From contig NC_086172.1 of the NCBI RefSeq assembly GCF_023053635.1, forward strand, positions 22,349,501 to 22,413,500: a stretch of 64,000 nt of DNA, in the 5' to 3' direction. The position numbers were made by a program, and so were the translations under genes. Numbering within the stretch: the first letter of the stretch is position 1; each line of letters begins with the position of its first letter. Shown here one piece after another: positions 10,255-20,575 of the stretch. The notes under the pieces were generated by a model that had not been told where the DNA came from, made no database searches, and saw nothing but the letters and a program-made list of their open reading frames with translations. The DNA is from Elgaria multicarinata webbii. Lineage: Eukaryota > Chordata > Lepidosauria > Squamata > Anguidae.

Positions 10255-10905
10255 TCCCCAAGCTGGTGACCAACAGTGTGATATGGCTGCAAGAAAGGCC
10301 AATGCTATTTTGGGCTGCATTAATAGAAGTATAGCTTCCAAATCACGTGAGGTACTGGTTCCTCTCTATTCGGCCCTGGTTAGGCCTCATCTAGAGTATT
10401 GCGTCCAGTTCTGGGTTCCACAATTCAAGAAGACACAGAAAATCTGGAGGGTGTTTGGAGGAGGGCAACCAGGATGATCAGGGGTCTGGAAACAAAGCCC
10501 TATCAAGAGAGACTGAAAGAACTGGGTATGTTTAGCCTGGAGAAGAGAAGATTTAGGGGAGACATGATAGCACTCTTCAAATACTTAAAAGTATTAAGGA
10601 GGAGGGCCAGGATCTCTTCTCGATCTTCCCAGAGTGCAGGACACGGAATAACGGGCTCAAGTTAAAGGAAGCCAGATTCCAACTGGTCATCAGGAAAAAC
10701 TTCCTGACTGTTAGAGCAGTATGACAATGGAACCAGCTACCTAGGGAGGTTGTGGGCTCTCCCACACTAGAGGCCTTCAAGAGGTAGCTGGACAACCATC
10801 TGTCAGGGATGCTTTAGGGTGGATTCCTGCACTGAGCAGGGGGTTGGATTCGATGGCCTTGTAGGCCCCTTCCAATTCTGCTATTCTATGATTCTATGAA
10901 ATACT
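10255..10905 (+). mobile_element. CR1 LINE 3' end
   Basis: The plus strand encodes [20 protein letters not shown]-type sequence (here with ICG changes), then [48 protein letters not shown] and LFKYLK, in two frames. It ends CCTTGTAGGCCCCTTCCAAT and the CR1 tail ATTCTATGATTCTATGA at 10884-10897. 5'-truncated. Confidence 0.9.
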
Positions 10906-10907
10906 GT

Positions 10908-11008
10908 GGACATCAACTGCCATCAACCTCAGCCAGCCCGGCCAATGGTCAGGAATGCTGGGATCTGTAGTCCAACACATCTGGAGGGCACCAGATTGGG
11001 GAAGAATA
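10908..11008. repeat. Foldback hAT-like MITE
   Basis: ACATCAACTGCCATCAACCT, GGCCAATGGTCAGGAATG and CCAACACATCTGGAGGGCAC belong to the common squamate foldback family whose arms read 'title-ccagatgttggact...ccatcag'. No coding. Confidence 0.6.
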
Positions 11009-11607
11009 AGTTTTGCCTCTGTAGCAAAGCAACACACGTGGTCACTGTTTAGGAGAAATTCATAGGCTAACTGTTTGTGAACAGGGTCAGACAAGAGATA
11101 TTGCTAAGCCAGTGGGTCCCCCCCTTCCTCCTTCTCTATAACCAGTAGTAGACTTTATCCATGCCCTGACATCAGAATAGTCTGCATTTCTCTGCCCATT
11201 TCCCCACATCATTGGATGTCCCTAGTAGGAATGGGGAAATGCAAAATGCCATGAGGTCAGCTGAGGACAAGGGTAGACAAAGGAGGGGCTAGATCCGGGG
11301 CTGACATTTTATGTAGGAGCCATACGTTGATTGTTGTATCTTGCTTGGCCCATAGTATGAGGTCTAGTTGTATGATGTTCAAGAGGCAGCCCCAATAAAT
11401 TTGATCATACAACACAGAGGCTTGGTGAAGTGAAATTCCATTGACCATTTTTCCTTGGAGGAATGGATTGGCCATGCTGGCTGGGGATAATAAGTATATT
11501 CCAATATATCTGCAGGGCACCAAGTTTGGGAAGGATAGTTAGCTTTTCTAAAAACAATCTGGAAGAAAATGATATTAGCCCGGGGAATAAGAAGCCTATT
11601 CTATATC

Positions 11608-11817
11608 CAGTGTAGGCTGGTGGCTCTGGTGTTAGTGGGGCTGCAAATCCGCTCTGAGTTTCAGTCTGAAACTATCAGAACTCTAAAGGAACTATCCAAA
11701 GTGCCGAACCTGTTTTGGGGATTGGGTTCAGCACCTTGGATATCTCCTTTAGAGTTCTGGTTGAAACCCAGAGCGGATTCACAGCCCCACTGACATTGGA
11801 GCCACCAGCCTACACTG
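11608..11817. repeat. Palindromic (foldback) element
   Basis: Starts CAGTGTAGGCTGGTGGCTCT and ends with its inverse. The arms carry GTGGGGCTG, ATCCGCTCTG and AGAACTCTAAAGGA on one side and their reverse complements on the other; the centre is near 11712. Length is 210 bp. Relatives lie at 9695-9870 and 49745-49940. A non-autonomous DNA element is the likeliest source. Confidence 0.7.
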
Positions 11818-12413
11818 TTGGGATCTATGTTTTGTTGTTGTTGTTGTTAATTATTGTTAATTTGGCACTGAAAAACAGGCAACAACTAGCTCATAGAGGC
11901 AGAAAATAGTTGAAGTCACTTGTTAATAGAACTTTATTTTCTGCAAGCTTGCAAAGTACTCTGCAAATTCAGAATGAACCATTCTATAGACTGGGTTATT
12001 CTTGCTCAAATTCTGGTCTTTTCCTTCACCCAAACAGTTGTATTTGCCACTTACACACAGTTGACGTATCTAAGCCTTGCACACGCCATCCCAAACGCTG
12101 GCAATAATATGGATATTATGCAAATCTGATGCCCAAATGATGCAAATCAGATCCATGGCATTAGCCTATCTAATTTGTGTGATTTCCAACTGATGTGATT
12201 CATCTCCTGCCATGTACCAGGGAAGGGCAAGGGGGGAGGCATTCCTTCCTGCTTGGCACTCCCAGGCTATAAAAAGGGGCTTGAGCTCACATTGCTAAAA
12301 TGAGGAGGGTGAATTCAGGGTAACAGCCCAGTCTCCCACATTTCCATTCAGAAGTCAGTCTCATTGAGTTCAATGAGACTAACTCCCAAGTAAATGTGTT
12401 GTGGCCTAGATTA

Positions 12414-13344
12414 CAGTGGTTCCCAATTGGTGGTCCGTGTAACCCACCCAGGGGGCACCATCCGTGTAACCCACCCAGGGGGCACCATCCGTGGCACCAT
12501 TCACCTATTAGCTCTGCAAGGTCTGCTTTTTAGTAAAAGAAAATATGCCGTCTCCTGCGCTCTGTTTGCGTCGACGGGGATGTCATGCACGAAAGCACCT
12601 GCGTGATTTAGCAACTAGCTTCAGAGATTACTTCCTTGCACCTAATCCTGAAAACTCATGGATAAGGAATCTTTTTGAAGGTGGTGATGTACAACTATCA
12701 ACTCTATCTGCTGAAGAGCAAGATGCACTTGTTGACGTGACTTGTGATGATGGTTCAATGAAATCATTTTTCAAAGAATATAGACTGGACCCATTCTGGG
12801 TGAAGGTTTTTCCTGATGATAAGAAGTTAGGTGAAAAGGCTTTGAAACCTCTAGTTCCCTTTTGTTCCACATATCTTTGTGAACAAACATTTTTGACATT
12901 TTGTTATATGAAGAACAAGCATAGAAATCAGCTCGATGTTGATCCAGATTCGAGATTAAAAGTAGGAAATATTGAACCGGATGTGGAAGGGACTGTTCGG
13001 GACAAAAAGAGGCATGATTTCTCCCATCACATTTAGGTTTAGTAGCTGCTAGACATGTCATAATTTGTTCAGTTGTAAACTAGATGTTAGTAAAGTTAAA
13101 TTCGTCTTTATGTTCCTAACTAAATCATTGTCATTTTTGCGTGGTAATATCACAAATTCTATGGCCTACTTTTTAGTATACCTGAAATCCTTCGCTTATT
13201 AGGGGCTACCGCTTATTTTCTCCAAAAAATTGCTTCGCACAGGTAACTAACATAGAGATTTTTAAAAAATCAAAAGTAGGGGGTCCATGGCTTGGCATTT
13301 GAAAAACAAGGGGTCCGCAGTACTTAGCTAATTGGGAACCACTG
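12414..13344 (+). mobile_element. hAT DNA transposon remnant with transposase C-terminus
   Basis: Terminal inverted repeats CAGTGGTTCCCAATT (12414) and its complement at 13344 bound 931 bp. The flanks share GCCTAGA(T/A)TA, consistent with an 8-bp target duplication (CTAGATTA / CTAGAATA). Inside, a plus-strand frame at 12545-13036 encodes the end of a hAT transposase of the ZBED5/FAM200 type: NSWIRNLFEGG, SFFKEYRLDPFWVKVF, EKALKPLVPFCSTYLCEQTF, then KNKHRNQLDVDPDSRLKVGN and IEP. This is the C-terminal dimerisation region; the BED finger and most of the catalytic core are gone. A 30-bp unit is tandemly doubled near 12437-12491. An internally deleted, inactive copy. Confidence 0.85.
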
Positions 13345-13554
13345 GCCTAGAATATATATTAATGATACAAACATTGATTGGCAACTCTTACAAATAAAAC
13401 CAGTTTATATACCCTGCTGTTTACCTCCACCCAACACTTTTGCACAACTAATGTGAGTCCTTGAGTCATGTGTTTCAAGAGGGGTGTGGACTGACTGCCT
13501 GTTCCTCAGAGCTGGGTTGCATAACACTCCACTAACATCTGGATGAGACACAGT

Positions 13555-13635
13555 GCGATCCTATACATTAGGAAGCGCCCTTGAGTTTAATGAGACTTAC
13601 CCCTAAGGAAATGAACGTAAGATTGTAGCCTCAAT
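13555..13635. repeat. Short interspersed repeat ('AATGAGACTTACCCCTAAG' type)
   Basis: GCGATCCTATACATTAGGAA and TTTAATGAGACTTACCCCTA belong to a very common squamate repeat. Other fragments occur at about 12335-12400, 14225-14335, 17920-17985, 20605-20680, 32560-32620, 44485-44545 and 62290-62375. The family name is not certain to me. Confidence 0.55.
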
Positions 13636-13904
13636 CATGAAGGAGGGGCAGGGCTGAGAATGTGGACAACATCTGCACCACTGTCTGCACACTGCCTTCA
13701 AGATGGGGGTGCTGCTAGTGCTATACTACCTGTGTGGTCCTAGTGACCCTCCACCCTTAAAGCATGATTGCATGGTGAGACCTAGGGCTTCTCAACTCTA
13801 AAGCAAAAATCCTGCACCCTTACCAGGGCTTCTTTCGGAGCCTGTGCGGAATTACTATTGGCACAATATGCGTACTTTCACCACCACCACTTTTTTTCTT
13901 TTTC

Positions 13905-14165
13905 TTTTTTGGCCATTTGCTTGTTGGGCAAGTTCCATATGTTCCATTTATACAGCCAGTAAATGGTGCTGCAGTATTGTGTGATTCCAGAAATATTACT
14001 ACATTTTCAGCAAGTGAAAAAAACAGTGGACTAAAGCTTAAAAATGAAAGGAGAGGCACTGGAGGTTGAATACGTTGTGAAAAGGACCCGTAAATGTCCG
14101 TGAGCGACTGATCATGAGTGCACGATAAAGGCCTCATGTGAAGAGGGTCCCAGTCCTGTGAAAAG
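13905..14165 (+). repeat. Unnamed ~300-bp repeat, copy 2 of 3
   Basis: Matches 9905-10215 and 17045-17370: ATATGTTCCATTTATACAGC, GAGGCACTGGAGGTTGAATA and GATCATGAGTGCACGATAAA. Confidence 0.55.
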
Positions 14166-14439
14166 CACACCTATTAAGATATGAATTGCCAGTGGAGATT
14201 TCATTGAAAGATCAGTTCCTGGGGCACAATCCGGCTTATATCATACTTAGAGAAGACCCACTGAAATGAATGGGACTTAAGTTAATCATGCTTAAACTCA
14301 GTTCCATTTATTTCAATAGGTCTACTCTAAGCAGTATTCATGTTGGAGTTTCCCCCAGATCTGCAGTGGTTAAGCAGAACACACACACAATCAATCTTGC
14401 TGCAGTCAGCAAAAAAGGAAATCAAGGAACTGATAACGA

Positions 14440-14865
14440 ATTTGCTGACTGCAGCAAGATTGACTGTAGCTAGGAACTGGAAGATTCAAGGGGAATATTC
14501 TATTGAAGAATGATATAAAGAAGTATGGGATATAGCTATTAATGATAAATTGACAAGTAATATTAAATGGAGAAGAGGTATAGCTAAATCAAATGATTTT
14601 GAAGGAATTTGGAAACAGTTCCTAATATTTGTGTTTTCTAAAGGAAGTGGGAAACCGCCAGCGGAAGAAAGTATGAGATTCTGGAATCAGGAATGAGATC
14701 CCGAGGTGGGGGGTGCACTTCTATGTTAATTTTGATTATGTATTTAGATAAGATATTATGTGTTCAACGTTTCAATATTATGTAGTATGTTGTTGTTTTT
14801 TCTTTATGAGAGGATATAATGTGTATGTTTAAGTATTGTAGAAAAATAAAATTATTTTAAAAAAA
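14440..14865 (+). mobile_element. L1 LINE 3' end
   Basis: The plus strand reads LTAARLTVARNWKIQG, then EVWDIAINDKLTSNIKWRRG and NDFEGIWKQFLIF, ending MRFWNQE and a stop. This is the last part of a squamate L1 ORF2, with one internal stop (TGA where Trp is expected). A 3' untranslated region with AATAAAATTATTTT and a short A-run (to about 14865) follows. 5'-truncated. Confidence 0.75.
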
Positions 14866-14974
14866 CACACACACTAGAATTCTTTGTTTTCAAAAATGTA
14901 ATGGCTGCTACTAATTGAAGTGGGGGGGACATCATTGGGGGCGTTTATTAGCAAGCAGGGGAAATTTCACTTTG

Positions 14975-15300
14975 TTGCTGCCTTCTCCATTAAGCAAAAA
15001 TGATTACGCTTGCATTGCTAACGGGCTGGTATAACAGCTGATGTGTCAGCGCAAGAGAGCCTTGTAGACACAGGATAAATGTTCCGCTGCCTGCATATAA
15101 ATACATCAATTTCACTTTCCATAAATGCTCCAGTTTGCTTTCCTCATTGACTGGAGACAATATCCTGTATAATGTCTCTGCCTTCCCAATTGACATTACA
15201 TCTTAATTATGCGAAAGGAAAGAAATGCCTGCAAGTCAGATGGCTGCCAGATGGCCAGCACTTATTGACTGATAAACCTTTTACAGTAGCCAGTGCGGAC
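14975..15300. other. Paired non-coding element, copy 2
   Basis: Same-orientation counterpart of 8040-8435. TTGACATTACATCTTAATTA, AGTCAGATGGCTGCCAGATG and TGACTGATAAACCTTTTACA are the best-kept words. No frame is common to the two copies. Between 15300 and 15925 I see nothing I can name except a GGAAA-type microsatellite near 15715-15736. Confidence 0.5.
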
Positions 15301-15935
15301 GCATAATGTTTTGTTTCATTTTAACAGGACATTGAAATTAGAGCTCGCCTGCTCCTTTATGATTATGGCTTCAGTTTACAACTATGGGGTAGGCTTCTGG
15401 CAGTGGGCTAGACGTACAAAAGTCGCTGTCCATACCAAGCGAGGCCCCCTCTTCAGCAGGAGAAATCTCAGTAGACTCAGTGGATCCTCCCCACAACAGA
15501 GCTACATTGGGCTTGGTTACTCCAGAACACCACCCCGAGACATGATTGCTAAACACAGGGGGTGCGGGTTAAGTACTTTTTATTCAACACGGGTGTTTAC
15601 ATCCAAATCAATTTTAATTGATTTTTCAGGCTAGGTAACACAGAGAATCAAATCGTTTATTAAAGCCTACATAGGCCTGCTCATTTTACCCAAGCAATTT
15701 GTGTGTTTTATCAAGAAAAGGAAAGGAAAGGAAAGAGATCACAACTTACTGTTATTATTGTTCCTAGGTTATTATTACTTTAACTCCCCCAAAGACATTT
15801 CTCTCCCTTGATCATGATTGTACTACATCATGGTGTTGGAATGGTGTTATTCCCCTCAAAGGGAAGGACAACAGAAAAATGTAAGATAGTTTGTGATCTA
15901 TGGGTTCTTAGAATTAAGATAACATTTGCTTTACC

Positions 15936-16229
15936 GCTCGTGTGGTGCAGAGCGGTAAAGCAGCAGTTTCTGCAGCTGAAATTCCCCACGGCCTGAGTTT
16001 GATCCCAGCAGAAGCTGGTTTCAGGCAGCCGGCTCAGGTCGACTCAGTCTTCCATCCTCCCGAGATCGGTAAAATGAGTACCCAGTTAGCTGGGGGAAAA
16101 GGTAATAATGGCCAGGAAAGGCAACGGCAAACCACCCCGCTATAAGGCCTGCCAAGAAAATGTCAGTGAAAGCTGGCGTCCCTCCAAGAGTCAGTAATGA
16201 CTCAGTGCTTGCACGAGAGGTTCCTTTCC
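15936..16229 (+). mobile_element. tRNA-derived SINE (Sauria-SINE type)
   Basis: The head is tRNA-like: an A-box region TGGTGCAGAGCGG and a B-box-like GTTTGATCCC about 45 bases on. The body carries CCATCCTCCCGAGATCGGTA, AAATGAGTACCCAGTTAGCT and CCACCCCGCTATAAGGC. The tail has AAGAGTCAGTAATGACTCAG, similar in plan to the BovB 3' end (AGTCGGAAACGACT). TTGCTTT flanks both ends (15926-15932 and 16230-16236), a plausible 7-bp target duplication. A second copy is at 33181. Confidence 0.9.
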
Positions 16230-16264
16230 TTGCTTTCATTGTAGAACCTAACCATACTGCTAGC

Positions 16265-16872
16265 CAGGGCCAGTGCTACCGTAGAGGCCACTCAGGCGGC
16301 CGCCTAGAGCGCCAAGCTAAGAGGGACACCGAGCACAGCATAGCACATGCGTGTTGGCTGTGAGCTGGGCCAGCCCAAGGATTCAGCTGGGCCTGGGCGG
16401 GTGAGATGGTGCCCCACACCCGCCCAGCTGAAGCGAAGCCAGGGACGCTGGGGAGGGGGTGGGGCAGCTCCACGTTCGGACTTCTGGAACACACCCAGAA
16501 GAGAGAGAGAGAATGTATGGGTGAATGGGGTGCATGAGGTCTTTGAGTGAATGCATATGTTCATGCGTGTGTTTGTTTGGAGTGAGTGATGCTGAGCGTG
16601 TGTGTGTGCGGGCGCGTGTAACCTGGGGGGGGTGATTTGGAGGTGATATTCCTATTAAATAATGCATTTTAGACCCATAGATGTTCCTTTCCAATTTGTT
16701 TGCTATAATTGGCATGACGTATTTCTTGCACTTTAAAATAAATTTAGCAGTTTCAAGTTTTGTGCTTCTTATTTTTTCCAGGAAACATATGTTCTTAAAA
16801 ATCAAAGTTGGCATTTTTGGGGGTGGGGTGGGTGAAAGTAGCTCACCTTGCCTAGGGCGCAAAATAGCCCTG
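16265..16872. mobile_element. hAT-like non-autonomous element, CAGGGCC family, copy 1
   Basis: Both ends start CAGGGC (CAGGGCCAGTGCTACCGTAG on the left; the complement of the right end reads CAGGGCTATTTTGCGCCCTA). Length is 608 bp. Homologous in opposite orientation to 18564-19179, and its middle matches 2515-2880. No transposase. The flanking 8-mers (CTGCTAGC / CTGCTGCT) match only partly. Confidence 0.65.
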
Positions 16873-17044
16873 CTGCTGCTAAGCCCTTATTTTTCAGAGA
16901 GAAAAAAGGGAAATCTTAATGAATGGCTAATCCCGCAAAGAATCCAAAAGCAGAAGCCTCAGGAAACATGCAGGTTATAAGCCTCATATAGAAAAACCTT
17001 TGTGGGATTAAGATCAAGCATCTTTACACATGCTTTTTTCCAGA

Positions 17045-17370
17045 GTTTTTCTTTCTCTGCTTTTCTATATGTTCCATTACACAACCATTAGGTGGCACTG
17101 TTGTACAGCGGAATTGCACAAATACATCAGGTGCCATGCTGCTGTTCTGAAATATTCCAGACTTTCCTCGTTAGGAGAAAACACACTAAAATGGTTGCAA
17201 AACATGGGAGAGGCCCTGGAGGATGACAATGTCATGTAAAGGACCTGCAAACAACTGTAAATGAAGAATCATGAGTGCACACTAAAAGCCTTGTATTGAA
17301 AGGCTCACAGAATCAGGAAGCAGAAGCCTTGGTAAAGGTATGGGTTAAAAGCCTCATGTAGAAAAACCCT
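17045..17370 (+). repeat. Unnamed ~300-bp repeat, copy 3 of 3
   Basis: TATATGTTCCATTACACAAC, GGTGGCACTG, AGAGGCCCTGGAGGATGACA and GAATCATGAGTGCACACTAA match copies at 9905 and 13905. Flanking stretches at about 16940-17000 and 17335-17375 both read GCCTCAT-TAGAAAAACC, so the element may extend to both. Between 17400 and 18260 I see nothing nameable apart from a short repeat fragment near 17920. Confidence 0.55.
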
Positions 17371-18269
17371 AAGATTTGTTCGGAGCTTAAAAATTAAAAG
17401 GCTTTAAAAAATATCCCAGAGGTGTTTTGTTTTTTATTTGTTTTAATTTTCAAACTTTGCAATATCTAAACTTGCAGCATGATTCTGAGGGGTCGGCTTA
17501 TATATGAGCATCTGGTGTGAGATATGCCTGGGATCTGGGCTAATTCAACCAGTTGGCAAACTCAGCTGGTGTGGGGAGAGATTGCCAAGAGATTGCCTGG
17601 ATCTATATTTTTTAAAAACCCTGTAATTGAAAGACCCTCTAAGACACATAATAATAAAATACATGTGGAGGAACCACATTTGGCAATTGACAGCACCCTT
17701 GGTGTTCAAGCAAATGTTATGCAAACTGTTAATTATGTTAATTAAAACATGCAAATGAGATGCAGTCTTCCAGTTTATGACACATTTCACATCTGATCAA
17801 GTTGGCTACGTTTGAGACACAGTATGCGAACTCTAGTGACTGAGACTCACCCACCCACCGACCCCTATAATTCCATCACCTAAAAGAGGGATGTTGGCCA
17901 GGATTGAAAGGACTAAAGCTGCAAACCTATACTTGGCAGTAAACTCCAGTGAACTGAGTGGTACATGCATAGGATTGTACAGTCAAGACCTGAAATTAAT
18001 GTCTCTTTCGTACCATTTCAGCCTTTCTCCAAATGAACCCTTGCCTTAACTGTGACTGCCATCTAGATGGGGGAGTTTTCTTGCCCTTTAGCAGAGTCAG
18101 GTTTTATCCCCACCTTGGCAGAGACAGGAGACGTCTCTCTACGGCAGTGCAGGGATTCCAGGTCTGCCTCATTACCCAGCACGCCCCAGTGCAGAGATGC
18201 ATCAGCCTTTTCTGTCCATGGGCATAATTCCATTCCAGGGAAGGCCCTCAGGAGCTGAATTCCAGCGGT

Positions 18270-18520
18270 GGGTGGGCCTAAACCACCAGCATATTTAGCT
18301 TAGAGATCTAATTACCAGTCATTAACCCTTAGGAGAAGCATTTCAGCCTTTCATAATGGGAAAAGGACTGCATAAAAGCCCAGAAAGCACTCAACCCATG
18401 AGGGGTGGGGGAAGGACCGGGGGAAGGGGGGGCATAGCCTTCTGGAGAACCTTGGAGGGCTAGGCTGGGACCCCCAGGATTTGGCCCATAAACTCAAGGA
18501 TCTGCACCAGTGCCTTAGGG
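18270..18520. repeat. Decayed hAT-like repeat (relatives at 30.6 and 55.5 kb)
   Basis: CCACCAGCATATTTAGCTTA, TAGGAGAAGCATTTCAGCCT and AATGGGAAAAGGACTGCATA match 30596-30790 and 55475-55800. Confidence 0.45.
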
Positions 18521-18563
18521 GGGCACCCACCCACCCAAATCTTGCAGGGGCAGTACCGCTCCC

Positions 18564-19179
18564 CAGGGCCGGTGCCAGGCTTTTTTGTGCCCTAGGCAAG
18601 GTGAGCTGCTTTCACCCCACCCCACCCCGCTGTACCCACCACCACCCCAGGTAGGCGGAGACAGGCAGGGATGAGGCCGTGTTACCTTTCCCTTGGCCTA
18701 AGTCCTCCCAGCTTGGCTTCGGCTGGGCGGAATGCTGCGGTGGGGCGGGCAGGCGGCTCCACGTTCTGAAGTCCGGTGTGCCCGGACACCAGAACGTGGA
18801 GCCGTCCGTTCGCCACCCCCCACCCCTCAGCGTCCTGGCTTGGCTTTGGCTGGGAGGGCCCAGCCGAAGCCAACCCGGGAAGCTGGGGGAGGGGCGGTCA
18901 GACAGCTCCGGACATCAGAACATGGAGCCGTCCATTCGCTGCTCCCCCATGTCCTGGCTTGGCTTCGGTTGCTGGGCAGGCGCCCAGCTGAAGCCAAGCC
19001 AGGGATGCTGGGGTGGGGGGCGGAAGGGCGGCTTCAGAACAGCGCGTCCGGAAGCTGCCCTCCCTCGGCCAGAGCGGCTCTGGGAGTGGGAGGGTGACTT
19101 CCAGGCGCGCCATTCGGCGCCCCTTACCTTGGTGCTCTAGGCAGCCGCCTGACTGGCCTCTATGGCAGCGCTGGCCCTG
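18564..19179. mobile_element. hAT-like non-autonomous element with exact 8-bp target duplication
   Basis: Element ends are CAGGGCCGGTGCCAGG and the complement of GGCAGCGCTGGCCCTG. It is flanked by CCGCTCCC on both sides (18556-18563 and 19180-19187), the 8-bp duplication expected for hAT insertion. The 616-bp interior is very GC-rich. It contains three related blocks with CCAGAACGTGGAGCCGTCC-type sequence and paired GCTTCGGCTGGGC / GCCCAGCTGAAGC stretches that can fold into hairpins. The long open frames in it are composition artefacts. Same family as 16265-16872, reversed. Confidence 0.8.
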
Positions 19180-19435
19180 CCGCTCCCCCACCGCTGTCTC
19201 AACCAGAAGTGGCCACACGGCTACATTATCAGCAGAATCATTCAGAATCCAGTGGAACAGCTGGAATGGGGGCAGAGCCCCAGTGGAGCCCAGAAAACTA
19301 CCCCCGGGGGGGGGGCACAGTACAGCCCATCCTTGCATTAGGGGTTGTTTTAACTCCTGGACAGCATCATTGCATGGTAATAGTTTACTGTCAGGATTTT
19401 GCTGGTGCAAAAAGGAAGGCAGTATTATAAATAAT

Positions 19436-19675
19436 CTAATGTTCCAAAGTGCCCAAGGCACACTATTACACAATATATATACAGGGATAAATAGTGATAA
19501 TTAACCTTACTTATTTACAAATATACCTGATGCATCACCTGCATGAGCATAGATGGCAACTGTGATCATGCAGGTGATGCATCAGATATATTTGTAAATA
19601 AATACTGTTAATTATCACTATTATCCCTGTATATATATTGTGTAATAGTGTGCCTTGGGCATTTTGGAACATTAG
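19436..19675. repeat. 240-bp near-perfect palindrome
   Basis: The left arm (19436-19546) is the reverse complement of the right arm (19566-19675), with a 19-nt spacer and only about six differences and one indel. It reads CTAATGTTCCAAAGTGCCCA inward to CTGATGCATCACCTGCATGA. It resembles no other sequence in the window. It could be a recent foldback element or a palindromic duplication. It is AT-rich with runs such as ACACAATATATATACAGGG. Confidence 0.85.
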
Positions 19676-19831
19676 GAGTTTGCTGGGGGCCTTAATGAGC
19701 ATAAGAATAACAGAATCTACCTGTTGTTGTAGAATTTGGGTTACTTTGGCACAGGTGTCTTATTTAGTTTCTTAAAGCCACAGAGCACACGCAGCCCTGG
19801 TAGCTTTTTGTAATGTTTTCAGATCCACTAC

Positions 19832-19955
19832 AGCAGGGGTGAGGTACCTGTGGCCTTCCAGGTATTTTTGAATTCCAGCTCTCATCAGCCCCAAGTCAGC
19901 ATGGGCAATGATGAGCATAGATGGGAGTTGTAGTGCAGGGTTTACTCCTGCAGCA
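19832..19955. repeat. Foldback hAT-like MITE
   Basis: CAGGGGTGAGGTACCTGTGG opens the copy; GCTCTCATCAGCCCCAAGTC and ATGGGAGTTGTAGTGCAGGG follow. This is the common squamate foldback MITE with CAGGGGTG ends. Confidence 0.65.
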
Positions 19956-20256
19956 CATGCATTTACCGCTTTTGATGCATTCATTCCTATACACATTGTG
20001 CAAAATGACAAATATTAGGTATAGATTGAAACAGAACATGTATGCAAAATGACCCATAAATTGGCAGAATCTTTACTGTAGAATCTGAATGCTTTTGATG
20101 CAGAGTTCGGCCTCTTTGACAGGCTTTGAACATCTTGGTGGGTATGAATACTGGAATACTCTAGGGGTTGAACAAGGGGCCATCTTGTGTCTTTGCTTCC
20201 GTTTAGTAGCATGCAAACATTAGTCTTCCTTACTTCCACTGATGAGATGAGTAAAT

Positions 20257-20575
20257 TAGGGTGACCATATGAAAAGGAGGACAGGGCTCCTGTATCTTTA
20301 ACAGTTGTATTGAAAAGGGAATTTCAGCAGGTGTCAATTGTATATATGGAGAACCTGGTGAAATTTCCTCTTTGTCACAACAGTTAAAGCTGCAGGAGCC
20401 CTGCCCTCTTTTAAATCTGGTCACTCTAGTATAGCTCCTGCAGCTTTAACTGTTGTGATGAAGAGGGAATTTCATCAGGTTCTCCGTATATACAAACGAC
20501 AACTGCTGAAATTCCCTTTTCTATGCAACTGTTAAAGATACAGGAGCCCCGTCCTCCTTTTCATATGATCCCCTA
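20257..20575. mobile_element. Double-palindrome hAT-like miniature element, copy A
   Basis: Starts TAGGGTGACCATATGAAAAG and ends with a decayed inverse. The 319 bp comprise two inverted units of about 160 bp joined at TCTGGTCACTCTA (about 20415), and each unit is itself nearly palindromic. Internal words are GTATCTTTAACAGTTG, GGGAATTTCAGCAGG and CAGTTAAAGCTGCAGGAGC. Flanks GAGTAAAT / AAGGAAAT match at six of eight. Other copies: 24871, 26984, 35471 and 59801. Confidence 0.8.

Noticed and set aside
15936-16010. Possible tRNA genes at 15936 and 33181
   Set aside because: A- and B-box-like sequences are present but continue into the SINE body and tail; these are SINE heads, not tRNA genes.
18679-19504. 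Open frames of 120-190 codons on both strands
   Set aside because: Composition artefacts of the GC-rich interior of a TSD-bounded hAT-like element.
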